The position numbers and the translations under genes were made by a program. Shown piece after piece: positions 13,228 to 16,976 of a stretch of 16,976 nt of DNA. The notes below the pieces were generated by a model. It ran no database searches. It was not told the DNA's origin and saw only the letters and a list, made by a program, of their open reading frames with translations. Origin of the DNA: an uncultured Muribaculaceae bacterium (lineage in GTDB: Bacteria; Bacteroidota; Bacteroidia; Bacteroidales; Muribaculaceae); assembly GCA_910584185.1 (NCBI GenBank), contig CAJTYC010000058.1, positions 1 through 16,976 on the forward strand, given 5' to 3'. Every line of letters starts with the position of its first letter. Position 1 is the stretch's first letter.

Positions 13228-14607
13228 ATGAAAGAATCTGTAATTGCAACCTCTCCCTCCGCAAAGAAGGGTAATATCGTGGCTATTGTGGCGATGTTCT
13301 TCCTCTTTGCCATGATATCCTTCGTGACCAATCTTGCCGCTCCGCTCGGCACCATCTGGAAAAACAGCTACGAGTGGTCAGGCATGGTGGGTAACTTTAT
13401 GAATTTCTTCGCATACCTGATTATGGGTATACCCGCAGGCACTATGCTTACCCGCATCGGCTATAAGAAGACTGCCCTCTGGGCCATGGCTATCGGTGCG
13501 GTGGGTGTATTCCTGCAATATCTCTCCGGTCTCGTGGGCGGCGATGTGGCTACTTTCAGCGTCTCCGGCACCCCGGTGATGCTCAACTTCCTCATCTATC
13601 TGCTCGGCGCTTTTGTGTGCGGTTTCTGCGTATGTATGCTCAACACCGTGGTCAACCCGATGCTCAATATGCTCGGAGGCTATGGCAAGAAGGGCAACCA
13701 GCTACTGCAGCTCGGCGGCTCGCTCAACTCGCTTGCAGGTACGCTCACCCCGCTCTTCGTGGGTATGCTTATCGGAACTGTCACCAAGCAGACCTCAATG
13801 TCTGATGTGGCCCCGCTGCTCTGGATTGCAATGGGTGTCTTCGTGGTGGCTTTTATCATCATATCTTTTGTGACAATCCCCGAACCACATATTCAGAAGA
13901 AGGGTGCGGTCAAGACTAAGAATACTCACAGCGCCTGGAGTTTCCGCCACACCGTGCTTGGAGTCATTGGCATCTTCTTTTATGTCGGTATTGAGGTCGG
14001 TATCCCCGGTGTGCTGATTTTCTATCTGAGTGATCCGGTGGCTTCCGGAGTGACCGAAAACGGCACAGCTGTAGCAGGTGCCGTGGCGGCCGTTTACTGG
14101 CTGCTGATGCTTGTGGGCCGTCTCTCTTCTTCCGCAATTTCCGGTAAGGTGAGCAGCAAGGTGCAGCTCACTGTCGTGTCGGCTACTGCCATTGTGCTGA
14201 TTTTGCTCGCCATATTCATACCGGCATCTGTGCGCGTATCAATGCCCGCCTATTCGGTTGAGTCCGGCTTCAGCATGGCCCAAGTGCCTATCTCAGCTCT
14301 CTTCCTCGTGCTTTGCGGTCTTTGCACTTCGGTGATGTGGGGTGGCATTTTCAACCTCGCTGTGGAGGGCCTTGGCAAGTACACTGCCCAGGCATCCGGC
14401 ATCTTCATGATGATGGTGGTAGGCGGTGGAGTGATGCCGCTTATTCAGAACGCCATAGCCGACAACATCGGCTACATGGCTTCATACTGGCTCGTAATAG
14501 CTATGCTTGCCTATCTGTTCTATTATGCAATCGTGGGCAGCAAAAATGTAAATAAGGATATTCCGGTCAATGAGGAGGAGGAACTCGAAGTTCCCGACGT
14601 TATTTGA
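13228..14607 (+). CDS. Sugar MFS transporter of the FHS (FucP/GluP) family
   Basis: A 459-residue carrier with about twelve membrane segments. The FHS family includes fucose and glucose/galactose proton symporters. Evidence is the loop TRIGYKK (75-81) and the signature NTVVNPMLNMLGGYGKKGNQ (139-158), followed by LQLGGSLNSLAGTLTP, all typical of GluP/FucP-like carriers. A second-half MWGGIFNLAVEGLGKYTAQASG repeats the pattern. The tail is short and acidic (NEEEELEVPDVI). The exact sugar cannot be told. The gene precedes transketolase with 113 bases between, so sugar uptake and the pentose phosphate pathway are next to each other. The start is an ATG behind TATAATT. Confidence 0.92.
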   Translation: MKESVIATSPSAKKGNIVAIVAMFFLFAMISFVTNLAAPLGTIWKNSYEWSGMVGNFMNFFAYLIMGIPAGTMLTRIGYKKTALWAMAIGAVGVFLQYLSGLVGGDVATFSVSGTPVMLNFLIYLLGAFVCGFCVCMLNTVVNPMLNMLGGYGKKGNQLLQLGGSLNSLAGTLTPLFVGMLIGTVTKQTSMSDVAPLLWIAMGVFVVAFIIISFVTIPEPHIQKKGAVKTKNTHSAWSFRHTVLGVIGIFFYVGIEVGIPGVLIFYLSDPVASGVTENGTAVAGAVAAVYWLLMLVGRLSSSAISGKVSSKVQLTVVSATAIVLILLAIFIPASVRVSMPAYSVESGFSMAQVPISALFLVLCGLCTSVMWGGIFNLAVEGLGKYTAQASGIFMMMVVGGGVMPLIQNAIADNIGYMASYWLVIAMLAYLFYYAIVGSKNVNKDIPVNEEEELEVPDVI

Positions 14608-14621
14608 CCTGAGTCACAGAA

Positions 14622-14701
14622 GGTGCGCGTGTCTTTGCGGACATGCGCATCACCGATTAAATCATAGGGGTGCGCACATCTTTGTGGATATGCGCATCCC
14701 T
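14622..14701 (+). repeat. Two diverged copies of a hairpin before transketolase
   Basis: The 28-base copies at 14623-14650 and 14670-14697 share 23 positions and are 47 bases apart. Each folds: GTGCGCGTGTC pairs with GACATGCGCAT (14623-14633/14640-14650), and GTGCGCACATC with GATATGCGCAT (14670-14680/14687-14697). Loops are TTTGCG and TTTGTG. One G-C pair in copy 1 is an A-T pair in copy 2, a compensatory change. Copy 2 extends outward by four more pairs (14666-14669 with 14698-14701). The second hairpin ends 19 bases before the transketolase ATG. Confidence 0.7.
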
Positions 14702-14720
14702 CCAACCAAATTAAGTACTC

Positions 14721-16745
14721 ATGGATATAAACACAATGAATTCGGCCGCCGACAATTTGCGCGTGCTGATTGCCGAGATGGTTGAAAAGGCTAATTCCGG
14801 TCATCCCGGAGGCGCGATGGGTGCCGCCGATTTTATCAATGTGCTCTATTCTCAGTTTCTCGTCTATGATCCGGCCGACCCGCATTGGTTCATGCGCGAC
14901 CGTTTCTTCCTCGATCCGGGTCATATGTCGCCCATGCTCTATAGTGTGCTTGCCCTCGCCGGCAAGTATTCTATTGACGACCTGAAGAATTTCCGTCAGT
15001 GGGGTAGTGTAACTCCCGGTCATCCCGAACTCGATGTGGAGCGCGGCATAGAGAATTCCTCAGGCCCGCTCGGTCAGGGGCATGTGTTTGCCGTCGGTTG
15101 TGCCATCGCTGAGCGTTTCCTCGCTGCCCGATTCGGAGAGGTTGTCGCCCACAAGACTTATGCGTTTGTATCTGACGGTGGCATACAAGAGGAGATTTCG
15201 CAAGGTGCAGGCCGTATCGCCGGTCACCTCGGCTTGCATAATCTCATCATGTTCTACGATGCCAACGATGTGCAGCTCTCCACCAAGGTGGCTGCTGTCG
15301 ACACTGAGGATGTCGCTGCCAAGTATCGCGCTTGGGACTGGAATGTGCTCGAGGTGGACGGTTCTGACCCTCTCGCCATTGCCAATGCCTTGATGCTGGC
15401 GCGTGAGGAGCGTGAGAAACCGACACTCATCATCGGTCATACTGTCATGGCACGCAAGACCCTTACCGCAACCGGTGAGTCGATGGAGGGTGCTGTCTCA
15501 ACTCATGGCCAGCCGCTCTCCAAGGCCGGTGTGGATATCGCGACTACTGTGCGTAATCTCGGTGCCGACCCTGAGAATCCATGGGTTATCCGTCCCGAAG
15601 TTAAGCAGCTTTATGCCGACCGTGCACGCGAACTCTCTGAAATAGTGGCCAAGCGTCGCGCTCAGTTTGCCAAATGGGCCGAAGAGAACCCCGAGCAGGC
15701 AAGCTTGCTGCAGAGCTATATCAACATGGAGCTTCCGGCACTCGACTGGAACAATGTGGAAATCAAGCCCAACCAGCCCACTCGCGCCGCTTCTGCTGCA
15801 TGCCTCGGTTATCTCGCCGAGCATGTTGGCAATATGATTGTGTCGAGCGCAGACCTTTGCAACAGCGACAAGACCGACGGCTTCCTCAAGAAGACCGGCG
15901 AGCTGATGAAAAATAATTTCTCCGGAGGATTCCTGCAGGCAGGTGTCGCCGAACTCACCATGGCTTGCATCATGAATGGTATAGTGCTCCATGGCGGCAT
16001 GTATGCGGCTTGCGGCACATTCTTCGTCTTCAGCGATTATATGAAGCCCGCTATCCGCATGGCAGCCCTGATGGAGCTTCCCGTGAAGTTCGTATACTCG
16101 CACGACTCATTCCGTGTGGGCGAGGACGGCCCCACTCACGAGCCGATAGAGCATGAGGCTCAGATGCGTCTGCTTGAGCAGATGGCTAATCTGAGTGGTC
16201 GCCGTTCACTCCTCGTGATCCGTCCGGCCGACGGTGCCGAGACCGTGGCCGCTTATAAAATGGCTATGGAGAACGACAAGACTCCGACAGTGCTTATCTT
16301 CTCTCGTCAGAACCTTGAGGATCTTCCCGGTGAGAACCGCCGCGAAGAGGCCATGATGGCTTGCAAGGGAGGTTATGTGGTGCGTCATGCCACTGACCCC
16401 AACCTCGTGCTTGTGGCCAATGGCAGCGACGTGGCCCTTCTGCTCCACGCTGCAGAGCAACTTGAGGCAGACGGTGTTCGTGCCCAGGTTGTATCTATGC
16501 CGAGCATCGGCCTCTTTGAGGAGCAGCCTGAAGAGTATATGGAGAAGGTGCTTCCGCGTGGTGTGAGGACTTTCGCTCTCACATCCGGTCTTCCTTCAGT
16601 CTTCGCTCCGTTGATGCGTGGCGATTGGGAAGTGATGGGCATGCAGCGTTTCGGCGCTTCAGCCCCCGCTAAAGTGCTCGAAGAGAAATTCGGCTACACG
16701 GTGGAAAGCGTGGTGAATCGCATCAGAAGATTCCTCGCAAAATAA
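14721..16745 (+). CDS. tkt: Transketolase, full-length
   Basis: A 674-residue one-chain transketolase that moves two-carbon units between sugar phosphates using thiamine diphosphate and Mg2+ or Ca2+. The N-terminal ThDP domain has SGHPGG with His28, GHMSPMLY with His68, and PGHPE with His101. Its metal site is SDGGIQEEIS with Asp152, and Asn182 in YDANDVQ. The canonical GDG is SDG here, which I recall as usual for Bacteroidota enzymes. His262 lies in STHGQP. The pyrimidine-binding domain has Glu411 in VAELTM, the residue expected to activate ThDP, plus HDSFRVGEDGPTHEP (461-475). The C-terminal domain is complete to RIRRFLAK. The length is standard. No ribose-5-phosphate isomerase gene follows within the window. 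Two hairpins lie before the start and two after the stop. Confidence 0.97.
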   Translation: MDINTMNSAADNLRVLIAEMVEKANSGHPGGAMGAADFINVLYSQFLVYDPADPHWFMRDRFFLDPGHMSPMLYSVLALAGKYSIDDLKNFRQWGSVTPGHPELDVERGIENSSGPLGQGHVFAVGCAIAERFLAARFGEVVAHKTYAFVSDGGIQEEISQGAGRIAGHLGLHNLIMFYDANDVQLSTKVAAVDTEDVAAKYRAWDWNVLEVDGSDPLAIANALMLAREEREKPTLIIGHTVMARKTLTATGESMEGAVSTHGQPLSKAGVDIATTVRNLGADPENPWVIRPEVKQLYADRARELSEIVAKRRAQFAKWAEENPEQASLLQSYINMELPALDWNNVEIKPNQPTRAASAACLGYLAEHVGNMIVSSADLCNSDKTDGFLKKTGELMKNNFSGGFLQAGVAELTMACIMNGIVLHGGMYAACGTFFVFSDYMKPAIRMAALMELPVKFVYSHDSFRVGEDGPTHEPIEHEAQMRLLEQMANLSGRRSLLVIRPADGAETVAAYKMAMENDKTPTVLIFSRQNLEDLPGENRREEAMMACKGGYVVRHATDPNLVLVANGSDVALLLHAAEQLEADGVRAQVVSMPSIGLFEEQPEEYMEKVLPRGVRTFALTSGLPSVFAPLMRGDWEVMGMQRFGASAPAKVLEEKFGYTVESVVNRIRRFLAK

Positions 16746-16770
16746 GACCAAAGGCTATCAATCAATCCCC

Positions 16771-16815
16771 TTTCAAAATGACATAATGACATCATGTCAT
16801 CATGCCATTTTGAAA
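16771..16815. repeat. Near-perfect 45-base palindrome after transketolase
   Basis: The stem runs 16771-16791 against 16795-16815 with a three-base loop. Of 21 positions 19 pair, and the two exceptions are A/C on the plus strand. In a minus-strand RNA both become U-G wobbles, so all 21 could pair. No T-run follows on either side, so it is not a classical terminator. It lies 26 bases after the transketolase stop. Confidence 0.7.
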
Positions 16816-16850
16816 TAAAGTCAAAAAAGAAAACCTAAGCAAAATCAAAG

Positions 16851-16883
16851 ATAGGCCATGCACAAAGGGTGTGCATGGCCTAT
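16851..16883 (-). terminator. Perfect 13-pair hairpin, probable terminator
   Basis: ATAGGCCATGCAC (16851-16863) is exactly complementary to GTGCATGGCCTAT (16871-16883) with a seven-base loop. On the minus strand it is followed by a T-rich CTTTGATTTTGC, while the plus side has no T-run. It therefore fits best as the end of a minus-strand gene lying to the right. It may also stop transketolase transcripts. Confidence 0.6.
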
Positions 16884-16976
16884 AATGCTTAAAAGTAGGT
16901 ATTGCAAAGGGGCGCTATATGGAGTAACTTTCCTCTAAAACGTATTTGTCAACATCATTCAGGAATAGCATCAAAA
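16884..16976. other. Right-edge stretch with no certain gene
   Basis: The last 93 bases hold no convincing gene. On the minus strand a frame entering from the right edge stays open for 19 sense codons and reads LMLFLNDVDKYVLEESYSI before a TAG (16915-16917). With the minus-oriented terminator just beyond, it could be the C-terminus of a convergent gene. So short an open frame is expected often by chance, and I do not recognise the peptide. Confidence 0.25.

Noticed and set aside
15498..16103. A 201-codon minus-strand frame inside transketolase
   Set aside because: It lies wholly within a conserved gene, and its composition follows from the codon bias of the true strand.
14721..16745. SDG in place of GDG and EE in place of EG in the ThDP site of transketolase, as a sign of lost function
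   Set aside because: The metal ligands Asp152 and Asn182 and all key histidines are present, and I recall the same variant in ordinary Bacteroidota transketolases.
1..16976. A hidden defence system, CRISPR array, prophage or insertion sequence
   Set aside because: No array of spaced repeats, transposase, integrase, nuclease-helicase pair or terminal inverted repeats was seen; genes are housekeeping and gaps are short.

Overview
The window looks like an ordinary chromosomal stretch from a Bacteroidota genome, most likely Bacteroidales; a Muribaculaceae-like gut bacterium is my guess and I could not test it. The evidence is lineage-typical genes (tandem DUF4230 proteins, a DUF4494 protein, a 29-residue AURKAIP1/COX24-type protein beside an HU gene, Bacteroidota-type transketolase and FHS-family sugar transporter), -7 promoter elements of the TAnnTTTG type, and start codons preceded by A/T-rich sequence rather than Shine-Dalgarno motifs. 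I saw no tRNA, rRNA, CRISPR array, insertion sequence or phage gene.

Layout. 1-2275, minus strand: an ApbE flavin transferase lipoprotein, then a DUF4230 lipoprotein and a second DUF4230 membrane protein that runs off the left edge. 2488-6308, plus strand: a DJ-1/PfpI protein, a YigZ/IMPACT protein that seems to start at TTG, an HU DNA-binding protein, the 29-residue basic protein (ribosome-associated by family), and an RNase E/G. A strong hairpin at 6328-6367 separates RNase E/G from the convergent minus-strand block. 6377-11777, minus strand: cydA-cydB (cytochrome bd oxidase), then two half-size chromate-transporter-family proteins, then folC, which overlaps the second transporter by 11 bases. 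12048-16745, plus strand: a DUF4494 protein, a YggS PLP-binding protein, a GluP/FucP-type sugar transporter and a one-chain transketolase. cydA and the DUF4494 gene diverge from a 270-base region with a plausible promoter for each.

How they fit together. The set is mostly housekeeping: microaerobic respiration (CydAB), covalent flavinylation of redox proteins (ApbE), folate polyglutamylation (FolC), PLP homeostasis (YggS), sugar entry and the pentose phosphate pathway (MFS carrier, transketolase), and nucleoid, ribosome and RNA metabolism (HU, the basic protein, RNase E/G).

The most interesting signals are non-coding. They are a 14-pair hairpin inside the first codons of the TTG-started yigZ-like gene; a structured 222-base leader before RNase E/G; competing hairpins before the 29-residue gene; two diverged copies of one hairpin between the sugar transporter and transketolase; two large palindromes after transketolase, one of which pairs better as a minus-strand RNA; and short tandem repeats around the chromate-transporter genes. 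I found no clear new multi-gene system.
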